From contig JAGHUX010000036.1 in NCBI GenBank assembly GCA_018064605.1, forward strand, positions 19,776-83,775: a stretch of 64,000 nt of DNA, in the 5' to 3' direction. How positions within the stretch are numbered: position 1 is the first letter of the stretch; every line of letters starts with the position of its first letter. Position numbers and translations under genes: made by a program. The DNA is from Candidatus Limimorpha caballi (lineage in GTDB: Bacteria > Bacteroidota > Bacteroidia > Bacteroidales > F082). Shown here piece after piece: positions 23,145 to 31,296 of this stretch. The notes under the pieces were generated by a model. The model had not been told where the DNA came from. It saw only the letters and a program-made list of their open reading frames with translations, and made no database searches.

Positions 23145-24644
23145 ATGTTAAAAAAACTCAGAATCACTTTAGCTGTTATCTTTTCAGTTCTGATAACGCT
23201 GCTTTTCCTTGATTTCACGGGTGCTTTGCACGCCTGGTTCGGCTGGATGGCGAAACTGCAGTTCCTTCCGGCACTTCTCGCCTCCAACGTCATCGTTGTC
23301 GCGGCGATTGTCGTGACAACATTAATCTTCGGAAGGGTCTATTGTTCAATCATTTGTCCGCTCGGAGTCTATCAGGACTGCACTTCCTGGATTGGCGAGA
23401 AAATACGCAAGAACCATTTCCGTTACAGGAAAAACCGCAAATGGCTAAGATATTCAATAGCAATAGTTTTCGCCGTCTTGCTTTTCCTCGGGCTGAACTG
23501 GATTGCCATCCTGATTGCGCCTTACAGCATTTACGGAAGAATAGCATCGAACATTTTTGCGCCTGTCTATCAATCAATTAACAATCTCTTCGCCTATTTC
23601 GCGGAAAGATGGGGCAGCTATGCATTCTATCACGTCGATGTCTATATCAAAAGCCTGCCGATTTTCATCATCTCGTTGGTTTACTTCATCGGCATCACCC
23701 TTTCGGGAATGTTTTTCGGCCGCGGATATTGCAACAACATCTGCCCAGTCGGAACGGTTTTGGGCATATTCTCAAAATATTCACTGTTGAAACCGCACAT
23801 CGACGCCGAGAAATGCAAGTCGTGCGGACTTTGCGAAAAGAATTGCAGATGCAGCGCAATCGATTCAAAGTCAAAGACAATCGACTATTCAAAATGCGTC
23901 ACATGCTTCAACTGCATCGGCAAATGCAACCGTGGAGCGATAAGCTACAGATTAGTTAAAAGTGAAAAGTTAAAAGTTAAAAGAGAGGATGGAGGTGAGA
24001 TAAAAGATGAGGGAAGCACTTCAAGGAAAATGTTCCTTGCCACGATAGCCGGGCTTGCCACTGTTTCCGCAGTAAAGGCGCAGGAGAAAATCGTTGACGG
24101 CGGACTTGCGATCATTGAAGACAAGAAAGCGCCGAAGCGCAACACTCCTCTAAAACCTGCTGGTTCTAAAAGCCTTAAGAATTTCACATCAAGTTGCACC
24201 GGCTGTCAACTGTGTGTGCAGTCATGCGAAAATCATGTATTGAGGCCGTCAACGAAACTCGAAAACCTCATGCAGCCGGAGATGTCGTACGAACGCGGCT
24301 ATTGCCGTCCGGAATGCACCGCCTGCTCGGAAGTCTGCCCCGCCGGAGCCATAAGAAAAGTGTCGAGAGAAGAGAAATCATCAATACAGATCGGACACGC
24401 CGTTTTCATCGCGAAGAATTGCGTTTCCTTCAACGGTGAAGCCGAGTGCGGCAACTGCGCAAGACGCTGTCCGTCAGGCGCAATCACCATGATGCACAGC
24501 GACTCCGATGACGAATCATCACCGATGGTCCCGATTGTGAACCAGGAACGTTGCATCGGCTGCGGAGCCTGCGAGCACGTCTGCCCCGCCCGGCCGTTCA
24601 GCGCGATTTACGTCGAAGGCAACGAAGTCCACAGAATGATTTGA
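23145..24644 (+). CDS. Membrane-bound polyferredoxin (NapH-like N-terminus), 499 aa
   Basis: Four or five membrane helices in the first 210 residues carry two CxxxCP motifs (CSIICPLG at 67-72, CNNICPVG at 196-201), as in NapH/NosR/RnfB-linked electron carriers. Two ferredoxin clusters follow (cysteines around 224-236 and 251-261). A lysine-rich linker of simple sequence comes next, then a second hydrophobic segment, then further 4Fe-4S motifs (351-361, 392-398, 435-442, 470-480). It probably passes electrons across or along the inner membrane. The ATG at 23145 is preferred to a TTG three codons earlier. The iron-sulfur aldo/keto reductase downstream may be a redox partner. Confidence 0.85.
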   Translation: MLKKLRITLAVIFSVLITLLFLDFTGALHAWFGWMAKLQFLPALLASNVIVVAAIVVTTLIFGRVYCSIICPLGVYQDCTSWIGEKIRKNHFRYRKNRKWLRYSIAIVFAVLLFLGLNWIAILIAPYSIYGRIASNIFAPVYQSINNLFAYFAERWGSYAFYHVDVYIKSLPIFIISLVYFIGITLSGMFFGRGYCNNICPVGTVLGIFSKYSLLKPHIDAEKCKSCGLCEKNCRCSAIDSKSKTIDYSKCVTCFNCIGKCNRGAISYRLVKSEKLKVKREDGGEIKDEGSTSRKMFLATIAGLATVSAVKAQEKIVDGGLAIIEDKKAPKRNTPLKPAGSKSLKNFTSSCTGCQLCVQSCENHVLRPSTKLENLMQPEMSYERGYCRPECTACSEVCPAGAIRKVSREEKSSIQIGHAVFIAKNCVSFNGEAECGNCARRCPSGAITMMHSDSDDESSPMVPIVNQERCIGCGACEHVCPARPFSAIYVEGNEVHRMI

Positions 24645-24867
24645 GAGTTGAAAGTTTGTAAAGTTCATAAAGTTTGTAAAGTTCATAAAGTTCATAAAGT
24701 TCATAAAGTTCATAAAGTTCATAAAGTTCATAAAGTTCATAAAGTTTGAAAGTTCATAAAGTTTGTAAAGTTCATAAAGTTTGTAAAGTTTGAAAGTTTG
24801 TAAAGTTCATAAAGTTCATAAAGTTTGTAAAGTTTGAAAGTTTATAAAGTTTGAAAGTTCATAAAGT
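24645..24867. repeat. Degenerate tandem repeat of a 9-bp unit (AAGTTCATA)
   Basis: About 220 bases consist almost entirely of aagttcata and aagtttgta or aagtttgaa units. The longest run of exact 9-bp copies is around 24684-24745. It fills the gap between two genes. It is open in several frames only because the unit is a multiple of three, so no gene is called. Confidence 0.9.
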
Positions 24868-24876
24868 TTGAGAAAA

Positions 24877-26256
24877 ATGAAACAAAATATAACGAGAAAG
24901 GATTTCCTCAAGGCAATGGGAGCGACGGCGGCTGTCACGACGATAGCGTTATCAGGCTGCAAATCAGAGACTTCGGAACAGACAACGACATATTCTGAAG
25001 GCGACATTCCGAAAGACAAGATGACTTACCGCACGAACCGCAACAACGGCGACAGCGTTTCAATCTTGGGCTACGGCTGCATGAGACTCCCACACAAAGA
25101 CAACGTCATCGACCAGGAGATGGTCAACAAGCTTACCGACTTCGCTATGGAACACGGCGTGAATTACTACGACACCGCACCTGTCTATTGCAAAGGCAAG
25201 TCGGAAGAAGCCATGGGAATTGCACTGAGCCGCTACCCGCGCGACAAATACTTCATCGCCACGAAGCTGTCGAACTTCGCGGAAAGCACATGGAGTCGCG
25301 AGGCGTCGATGCAGATTTACAAGAACTCATTTGAAAACTTGAAAACAGACTACATCGACTACTACCTGCTTCATTCTGTGGGCAACGGAAGCCGCGGCCG
25401 CAGCGGCTGGGAGACGTTCAACCTGCGTTACATCGAAAACGGCATGCTCGACTTCCTGATGGAGGAACGCAAAGCCGGACGTATCCGTAACCTCGGGTTC
25501 TCATTCCACGGCGACCAGCAAGTCATAGAGTATCTGCTTGACAATCAGGAGAAATATCATTGGGACTTCGTGCAGATCCAGATGAACTACGTCGATTGGA
25601 AACACGCGCATGACATCGATGCCGACAACATCAACGCCGATTATCTCTACAAACGCCTCACCGACATCAACATCCCCGTCGTCATCATGGAGCCGTTGCT
25701 CGGCGGCCGTCTCGCCGACCTTCCCGACAACCTCGCCAAGACATTGAGGCAGCGGACTCCGGAACGCAGCGTGGCATCGTGGGCGTTCCGTTTCGCGGGC
25801 ACGTATCCGAACATCCTGACGGTCCTGAGCGGAATGACATACATGGAGCATCTTCAGGACAACCTGCGCACCTACTGTCCGCTGCAACCGTGTTCCGACA
25901 AGGAAATCGACATGCTTATGAACGTCGCCGACATGTATCTGAAATACCCGATCGTCCCGTGCACCAGCTGCCAGTATTGCATGCCCTGCCCTTACGGCAT
26001 CGACATCCCGGCGAATTTCAGCTTCTATAACAAATGCGTGAATGAAGGCACGATTGTTGAAGACAAGCAGTCGGCGGAATACAGAAAGTCGCGCCGCCGT
26101 TTCCTGATAGAATACAACCGTCAGCTCGAAGCCGACAGGCAGACAGAGCATTGCATCGGATGCCGTCAGTGCGTGTCGCATTGTCCGCAGCACATCGACA
26201 TCCCGGCGAGGCTGAACGACATCAACGAAATAGTTGAGGGTCTGAGACGAAATTGA
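24877..26256 (+). CDS. Aldo/keto reductase with C-terminal 4Fe-4S domain, 459 aa
   Basis: The N-terminus ITRKDFLKAMGATAAVTTIALSGC is a twin-arginine-like signal with RK instead of RR and a possible lipobox, so the protein may be exported folded and anchored. The aldo/keto reductase barrel covers about residues 45-360: GYGCMRLP, the aspartate/tyrosine motif YYDTAPVYCKG, and a conserved histidine in YYLLHSVG. Two ferredoxin motifs follow (CTSCQYCMPCP and CIGCRQCVSHCP). The ATG at 24877 is preferred to a TTG at 24868 that lies inside the repeat. It is likely a partner of the upstream polyferredoxin, but the substrate is unknown. Confidence 0.88.
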   Translation: MKQNITRKDFLKAMGATAAVTTIALSGCKSETSEQTTTYSEGDIPKDKMTYRTNRNNGDSVSILGYGCMRLPHKDNVIDQEMVNKLTDFAMEHGVNYYDTAPVYCKGKSEEAMGIALSRYPRDKYFIATKLSNFAESTWSREASMQIYKNSFENLKTDYIDYYLLHSVGNGSRGRSGWETFNLRYIENGMLDFLMEERKAGRIRNLGFSFHGDQQVIEYLLDNQEKYHWDFVQIQMNYVDWKHAHDIDADNINADYLYKRLTDINIPVVIMEPLLGGRLADLPDNLAKTLRQRTPERSVASWAFRFAGTYPNILTVLSGMTYMEHLQDNLRTYCPLQPCSDKEIDMLMNVADMYLKYPIVPCTSCQYCMPCPYGIDIPANFSFYNKCVNEGTIVEDKQSAEYRKSRRRFLIEYNRQLEADRQTEHCIGCRQCVSHCPQHIDIPARLNDINEIVEGLRRN

Positions 26257-26257
26257 G

Positions 26258-28591
26258 ATGATGAAACAGATATTCGTAATAATCTCATTTTTATTTTTGG
26301 CCCTGACGGAAGCGAAGGCGCAGCATCCGGAGCTTTTCGGTGTGGTGAAAGACGCTGACAGCCAGGAGCATCTGGTCGGCGCGGCTGTCTATATAGACTC
26401 GTTGCAGGTCGGCACGACGACAGATGAAAACGGTTATTATGAATTGAGGATTGGTGCGGGGAGACACAAGATCAGGTTTTCCTATCTGGGTTACCACACG
26501 ATTGAAAGCACCATCGTGATTGAAAAGTCAAGGAAAAGGCACAATGTCGATTTGAAAATGGAGAGCCAGCTGCTTGAGGATGTGATTGTCACGAGCGAGA
26601 GGCGAGATGCGAACGTCCGCGAGCTTGCGATGAGCGTCCAGAAGCTGGAGATGGTGAAAATCAAGAAGATGCCGGCGTTGATGGGCGAAGTCGATGTGAT
26701 AAAGGCGATACAGCTCCTGCCCGGCGTCCAGGCGTCCAGCGAAGGCTCTTCGGGCTTCAGCGTGAGAGGCGGCTCCCCCGACCAGAACCTCATCACCCTG
26801 GACGACGCGCCGGTCTATAACGCCTCGCATTTCCTCGGTTTCCTCTCGGTCTTCAACAACGATGTCGTGAAAGACGCGACATTATATAAAGGTGACATTC
26901 CGGCCAACTACGACAGCCGTCTCTCGTCGGTGCTTGACGTGAAGACGCTCGATGAGGTGCCAGACAGATTCACCATGACAGGCGGGATAGGCATCCTGAC
27001 AAGCAGATTGATGCTGGACATGCCGTTCAACAAACAGCGAACTTCCGTAATGCTCGCAGGACGAATTACTTACGGTGGCATCCTTGCATCGTACCTGCTT
27101 AAAGACCTGGCGAAGACAAAACTGTATTTCTACGACATCAACGGCAAAATCACACATGCGCTCAACAAGAACAACCGCATCTCCATCTCAATGTATGACG
27201 GCTGCGACCGCGTGAGCATCGACGACATGATGGGCCTGGGCTATGGCAACACCACCGCGAACCTGCGATGGAACCACATTTTCAACGACCGGCTCACGTC
27301 AAACCTGTCAATCATGCATTCAAAGTACAGATACGACATCGATGTGATGTCCGACCCGTATGACTTCACGGTCACCGCCGGCCTCACCGACTATTCACTG
27401 AAATACGACTTCGTCTGGATGGCAAACGGCAAGACAACCGTAAAATACGGGCTGTCAACGACTTATCATCAATATCTCTTGGGGGAACTTGACGACAGGA
27501 CGGGCGTTGTGGCGACATACATCGAGGCCGACGACGACGAGCGTCTCAACCGGAAGGCTCTCGAATCGGCGTTGTATTTCACAAATGAGCACAAGATAAC
27601 CCCTTTGTTCTCACTGCGTTACGGGCTGAGACTGTCGATGTTCAACAATATCGGGGCTGAGACACTCTATCTTTTCGACGAAGAATACAGATGGGTTGAC
27701 TCCGCCGTGTATGGGGGAGGCGACATCTTCCACACGGAGACGCATCTTGAGCCGAGACTGGCCATGATCTATCAGGTCGGCGCCACGTCATCTGTCAAGG
27801 CGTCGTACGCGAGGACGGTGCAGTACGCGCAGCTCGGTTCAAATTCAACCGGCGGACTGCCCTTCGACATGTGGTTCCCCACCAGCCCGAACATCAAGCC
27901 GCAGAAATGCGACCAGCTCGCCGCCGGTTATTTCAGGAACTTCAGGGGCAATGACATCGAGACTTCCGTCGAATTGTTTTACAAGAGACTGACTGACGTC
28001 ATCGACTTCGCTGACGATGCTTTTTTAATCGCCAACGCGTTGATTGACGGAGAGGTGCGCGTCGGCAAAGGACGCTCATACGGAGCGGAGTTCATCATAA
28101 GGAAAAACTACGGCAAGCTGACCGGATGGGTTGCTTACACCTACAGCCGAGCCTTCAGGACCGTCAAGGGCATCAGCCATGACGAGGAGTACCAGTCGCC
28201 CTACGACCGACCGCACAACATCAGCGTCGTGGCGAACTACGCGTTCTCCGACAGGTTCGACGTGTCGGCGACTTGGGTTTACAACACCGGGCAGCCGGTG
28301 ACGCTGCCTTACGGCAAATACACCGTCGATGGCGTGACCTACTCGATATACAACGGCTACCGCAACAAGAGCCGCTACCCTGACTATCACCGCCTTGACC
28401 TCTCCGCGAACCTCAAATGCAGGCCGCACAGACGCTGGCAAGGCGAATGGAGCTTCTCGATTTATAACGCATACGCGCGGCACAACACGTGGGCGATAAT
28501 GTTCAAGAGCGAAGACGACGGCACAATCACAACAAAGAAAGTTTATCTTTTCTCGGTGGTGCCGTCTGTATCGTACAACTTTAAATTCTGA
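26258..28591 (+). CDS. TonB-dependent receptor with carboxypeptidase-regulatory-like N-domain, 777 aa
   Basis: This outer-membrane active transporter has a signal peptide (MMKQIFVIISFLFLALTEAKAQ), then a CarboxypepD_reg-like beta-sandwich (residues 25-105, ELFGVVKDADSQEHLVGA). A plug domain comes next (about 115-230, IQLLPGVQASSEGSSGFSVRGG), then a 22-strand barrel ending in aromatic F (SYNFKF). At 777 aa it is shorter than SusC proteins and no SusD follows, so it is not a classical polysaccharide locus. The next gene is a DUF4249 lipoprotein one base away, a pairing common in Bacteroidota. The ligand is unknown. Confidence 0.92.
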   Translation: MMKQIFVIISFLFLALTEAKAQHPELFGVVKDADSQEHLVGAAVYIDSLQVGTTTDENGYYELRIGAGRHKIRFSYLGYHTIESTIVIEKSRKRHNVDLKMESQLLEDVIVTSERRDANVRELAMSVQKLEMVKIKKMPALMGEVDVIKAIQLLPGVQASSEGSSGFSVRGGSPDQNLITLDDAPVYNASHFLGFLSVFNNDVVKDATLYKGDIPANYDSRLSSVLDVKTLDEVPDRFTMTGGIGILTSRLMLDMPFNKQRTSVMLAGRITYGGILASYLLKDLAKTKLYFYDINGKITHALNKNNRISISMYDGCDRVSIDDMMGLGYGNTTANLRWNHIFNDRLTSNLSIMHSKYRYDIDVMSDPYDFTVTAGLTDYSLKYDFVWMANGKTTVKYGLSTTYHQYLLGELDDRTGVVATYIEADDDERLNRKALESALYFTNEHKITPLFSLRYGLRLSMFNNIGAETLYLFDEEYRWVDSAVYGGGDIFHTETHLEPRLAMIYQVGATSSVKASYARTVQYAQLGSNSTGGLPFDMWFPTSPNIKPQKCDQLAAGYFRNFRGNDIETSVELFYKRLTDVIDFADDAFLIANALIDGEVRVGKGRSYGAEFIIRKNYGKLTGWVAYTYSRAFRTVKGISHDEEYQSPYDRPHNISVVANYAFSDRFDVSATWVYNTGQPVTLPYGKYTVDGVTYSIYNGYRNKSRYPDYHRLDLSANLKCRPHRRWQGEWSFSIYNAYARHNTWAIMFKSEDDGTITTKKVYLFSVVPSVSYNFKF

Positions 28592-28592
28592 T

Positions 28593-29492
28593 ATGATTAT
28601 GAAACAGTTGAAACATATATTTAACATACTTTTGTTTTCTCTGCTTGTCGTGTCATGCAGGGAGAAAATTACAATTGAGCCGCAGGAAGGCCCGCAGCTT
28701 TTGGGTGTTTACGGCTCAATCACCGATGAATACAAAAACCATAAAATCACTTTGAGCCGGACAGCGGAGTTCTACGCCACAGGCGGACCGGAGATGGTCT
28801 CCGACGCCACGGTCTTTGTGTACGACAACATCGATACTGTTTTGTATGAGGAGACCGAAGAAAACGGTGTGTATCAAAGCGTTGAGAAGTTTTCAGGCAA
28901 AGAAAACCATACATACAATCTGTCGATTGACCTGCCTGAACGTGAAGGCGGCGGGCATTATCATGCGCAGGCGGAAATGCTGCCGAGCATCACAGCCATC
29001 GACTCCATCGTACTCAAGCAATATCAGGTCGCAAGCGTCTCTGTTGACAATGTGTTAGGCCTGTACCCCTATTTCCAATCGTTGAAGGATGAGGACGTTT
29101 ATTATCTTGTCAAGGCATACGTCAACGACAGCCTTTTCGGCGGCGAAAAACTGACGAATTGCGGAATATACAATCTTGGCGGGATGTCGGGGTGGTACGT
29201 CAACGGCCCGCTGATGGCATATCTCGCCGGCGAGATCCCCGTCTGGAGTTTCCTCACAGAAGAGTCGGGCTCCGACTCGCTGGAAGTCCTGCATCCAGGC
29301 GATACGGTGAGGCTGGACCTGTCGGTCATCACCGACGGCTATGCCGGCTACATCTCCGACATTTCATCGAGCAACGGAAGCAATCCGATGATGGGATCTC
29401 CTTCAAATGTGCGCACAAACATATATCCCGAAGGCTCCGCAACAGGCTACTTTTATGCGACCACGACAAAGAGAAAAACAATAATTTATTGA
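28593..29492 (+). CDS. DUF4249-type lipoprotein partner of the TonB receptor, 299 aa
   Basis: A lipoprotein signal (FNILLFSLLVVSC, cysteine near residue 22) precedes a beta-rich domain. The family pattern is visible at the start of the mature part (EGPQLLGVYGSITDEYKNHKITLSRTA region) and in ATVFVYDNIDTVLYEE and YNLSIDLPE. This matches DUF4249 proteins that sit beside TonB receptors. Two ATGs, at 28593 and 28599, are possible. It is probably a surface-exposed accessory to the receptor, by analogy with SusD but not homologous to it. It terminates 88 bases before tRNA-Tyr. Confidence 0.8.
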   Translation: MIMKQLKHIFNILLFSLLVVSCREKITIEPQEGPQLLGVYGSITDEYKNHKITLSRTAEFYATGGPEMVSDATVFVYDNIDTVLYEETEENGVYQSVEKFSGKENHTYNLSIDLPEREGGGHYHAQAEMLPSITAIDSIVLKQYQVASVSVDNVLGLYPYFQSLKDEDVYYLVKAYVNDSLFGGEKLTNCGIYNLGGMSGWYVNGPLMAYLAGEIPVWSFLTEESGSDSLEVLHPGDTVRLDLSVITDGYAGYISDISSSNGSNPMMGSPSNVRTNIYPEGSATGYFYATTTKRKTIIY

Positions 29493-29557
29493 TTACAAAC
29501 ATTTTACGATAAAAATATTTTTTTGTAAAAATTTGTCGGAAGTATCGGAAAATTGTC

Positions 29558-29565
29558 TATTTTTG
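29558..29565 (+). promoter_or_regulatory. -7 promoter element (TATTTTTG) for tRNA-Tyr
   Basis: TATTTTTG ends 15 bases before the mature tRNA 5' end. Confidence 0.6.
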
Positions 29566-29580
29566 CACTCGCAAATCCAA

Positions 29581-29662
29581 GGGGGAGTCGCATAGCGGCA
29601 ATTGCAACAGACTGTAAATCTGTCCTCGGATGAGTTCGGTGGTTCGAGTCCACCCTCCCCCA
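29581..29662 (+). tRNA. tRNA-Tyr (GTA)
   Basis: A seven-base acceptor stem (GGGGGAG with CTCCCCC), an anticodon loop with GTA in ACTGTAAATCT, the long variable arm expected of tyrosine tRNA, and a GGTTCGAGTCC T-arm are all visible. The terminal CCA is not encoded. Confidence 0.95.
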
Positions 29663-29676
29663 CGAGATGCAAACTG

Positions 29677-29706
29677 AGAACGGTCAAAAGCCGTTCTTTT
29701 TTTTTG
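29677..29706 (+). terminator. Rho-independent terminator after tRNA-Tyr
   Basis: The stem gaacgg/ccgttc with loop tcaaaag is followed by ten T residues. Confidence 0.8.
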
Positions 29707-29748
29707 TAAAAAAATTCTGTTTCAAGCATCGATTCCAAACATTTTATT

Positions 29749-29756
29749 TACCTTTG
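29749..29756 (+). promoter_or_regulatory. -7 promoter element (TACCTTTG) for the M48 peptidase
   Basis: TACCTTTG lies 21 bases before the ATG at 29778. Confidence 0.6.
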
Positions 29757-29777
29757 CATTTTAAAATCATTCATATA

Positions 29778-31031
29778 ATGGCAAAGAAATTCAACCCGGA
29801 AGACTACGCACTCCCATTGGAGAAGGCTCTCAGTGAGCAGATTTACAACGCATTACAAGGCAATGTCGTCGAACAGATAGCAAAGATAGCAAAGATTCAG
29901 AACCCGATAAACGACTACAGAAGCATACTCGAAGGCCACAGTTTCAAGGTCGAAGAAGGCACACTTCCCGACTATTACAAGATGTTTCACGAAATCAAGG
30001 AGAAGCTGTGCTTCGAGGGCGACATCGACTTCTACATCACCGGCGACTCAAGCGTCAACGCTTTTTCGATTTGCTCGATGAACCCGGAGGAACCGAACAT
30101 CATCAACGTCAACTCGTCGCTCATCGAACTCATGACCGACAATGAGTTGCGTTTTGTCGTCGGACATGAGATGGGGCATCTGATCAACGGCAATACGAAA
30201 CTCACGCGGCTCATCAACTTCGTATATCCCGGCGACACGGAGGTGCCCGTCACGCTTCAATATAAGATAAGGCTTTGGGGGCAGCTCAACGAGCTCATCG
30301 CCGACCGCTACGGTTTCCTCGCGATGCCCGACATAAACGTCTGCATATCAGCATTCTTCAAGATGGCTTCAGGTCTTGACTTCGAGAAGATGAAAGTCAA
30401 CATCGACAAGTTCATCGAAGAGAACCGCAAACATCTCGACTTCTTCCGCAACGACAAAGGCCTCAACTTCGACGTGCATCCCGTCAACCCGATAAGAGTC
30501 GAGGCGTTATATGATTTCTCAAGAAGTGAGTTTTTCAAGAAGGGCGGCACTACACGCAAGAAACTGCAAGAGGAAATGGACGATCTGATCTCTATCTTGC
30601 TGAGAGTCAGGAATTCGGAGCTTGACAGCCACATGGCCAACTTCATCGCCACGGCGGGGCTGATGATGGCTGGCGCAGACAACGACAACAGCGACGAAGA
30701 GATAGAGGTTATACTTGAGGAACTTTCGGCGACAAAGATTTTCCCGATGCACTTCCTCGAGGACATCGCGCAGATGAAACCGGAAGACCTCGGCAAGCTG
30801 TTCACCGACTCCATCAACAAAATCATGGAGATCAACCCGAACATGCGCGAGGCGATGTTCATCTACCTCATCTCCATCGTCATGGCCGACAAAGAGCTCA
30901 GTATTGATGAGATAAACACTCTTTTGAACATGGGACAGAACGCGCTCGGCTACTCCCCGATGGAGGCCGCTAACATACTTCTGGCGGTCATTCAGCGTCA
31001 TTATTCGCCGAAAATGACCGACCTGTATTGA
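29778..31031 (+). CDS. M48-type zinc metallopeptidase with TerB-like C-terminus, 417 aa
   Basis: The ATG at 29778 follows a good promoter, while a longer frame would read through the tRNA terminator. The zinc motif HEMGH gives H130, E131 and H134, with a third ligand probably in the ELIADRYGF helix. There is no signal peptide or membrane helix, unlike HtpX and many M48 enzymes, so it is likely cytoplasmic. The last 140 residues form a helical TerB/DjlA-like domain (MEINPNMREAMFIYLISIV, then MADKELSIDEINTLL). This combination is a recurring Bacteroidota architecture, and its role is unclear. Confidence 0.85.
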   Translation: MAKKFNPEDYALPLEKALSEQIYNALQGNVVEQIAKIAKIQNPINDYRSILEGHSFKVEEGTLPDYYKMFHEIKEKLCFEGDIDFYITGDSSVNAFSICSMNPEEPNIINVNSSLIELMTDNELRFVVGHEMGHLINGNTKLTRLINFVYPGDTEVPVTLQYKIRLWGQLNELIADRYGFLAMPDINVCISAFFKMASGLDFEKMKVNIDKFIEENRKHLDFFRNDKGLNFDVHPVNPIRVEALYDFSRSEFFKKGGTTRKKLQEEMDDLISILLRVRNSELDSHMANFIATAGLMMAGADNDNSDEEIEVILEELSATKIFPMHFLEDIAQMKPEDLGKLFTDSINKIMEINPNMREAMFIYLISIVMADKELSIDEINTLLNMGQNALGYSPMEAANILLAVIQRHYSPKMTDLY

Positions 31032-31130
31032 CAAAGTTCGCCCTTGATGGCCTATATCAGTTTGATTGTCAGACAAATAAACGGATGAAAAATATTTTTC
31101 ATTTTTTGCTTGACAAATCTAAAAAAGATG

Positions 31131-31138
31131 TATCTTTG
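31131..31138 (+). promoter_or_regulatory. -7 promoter element (TATCTTTG) for tRNA-Arg
   Basis: TATCTTTG, with TTGACA about 14 bases upstream, lies 37 bases before the tRNA. Confidence 0.65.
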
Positions 31139-31175
31139 CCGCGTCAATCACGAAGGGAAAGTGAGCGGCAAAATT

Positions 31176-31249
31176 GGACTAGTAGCTCAATTGGATAGAG
31201 TCCCTGACTACGGATCAGGCGGTTGTGGGTTCGACTCCCGCCTAGTTCA
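31176..31249 (+). tRNA. tRNA-Arg (ACG)
   Basis: An acceptor stem GGACTAG with CTAGTTC (one G-T pair), a D-arm AGCTCAATTGGATAGAGT, an anticodon stem-loop CTGACTACGGATCAG with ACG, and a T-arm GTGGGTTCGACTCCCGC are visible. CCA is not encoded. Confidence 0.96.
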
Positions 31250-31252
31250 CTG

Positions 31253-31283
31253 AAGGCAACGAATTAAGGTCGTTGCCTTTTTC
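31253..31283 (+). terminator. Rho-independent terminator after tRNA-Arg
   Basis: A perfect 10-bp stem (aaggcaacga/tcgttgcctt) with a seven-base loop and a T run. Confidence 0.85.
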
Positions 31284-31296
31284 ATTTTAAAATGTA

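Noticed and set aside
24645..24876. Open frames on the minus strand encoding repeated MNF units.
   Set aside because: Produced by the 9-bp repeat, whose length is a multiple of three, so not a gene.
26258..29492. TonB receptor and lipoprotein considered as a SusC/SusD polysaccharide-utilisation pair.
   Set aside because: The receptor is too short for SusC, and the lipoprotein matches DUF4249, not SusD.
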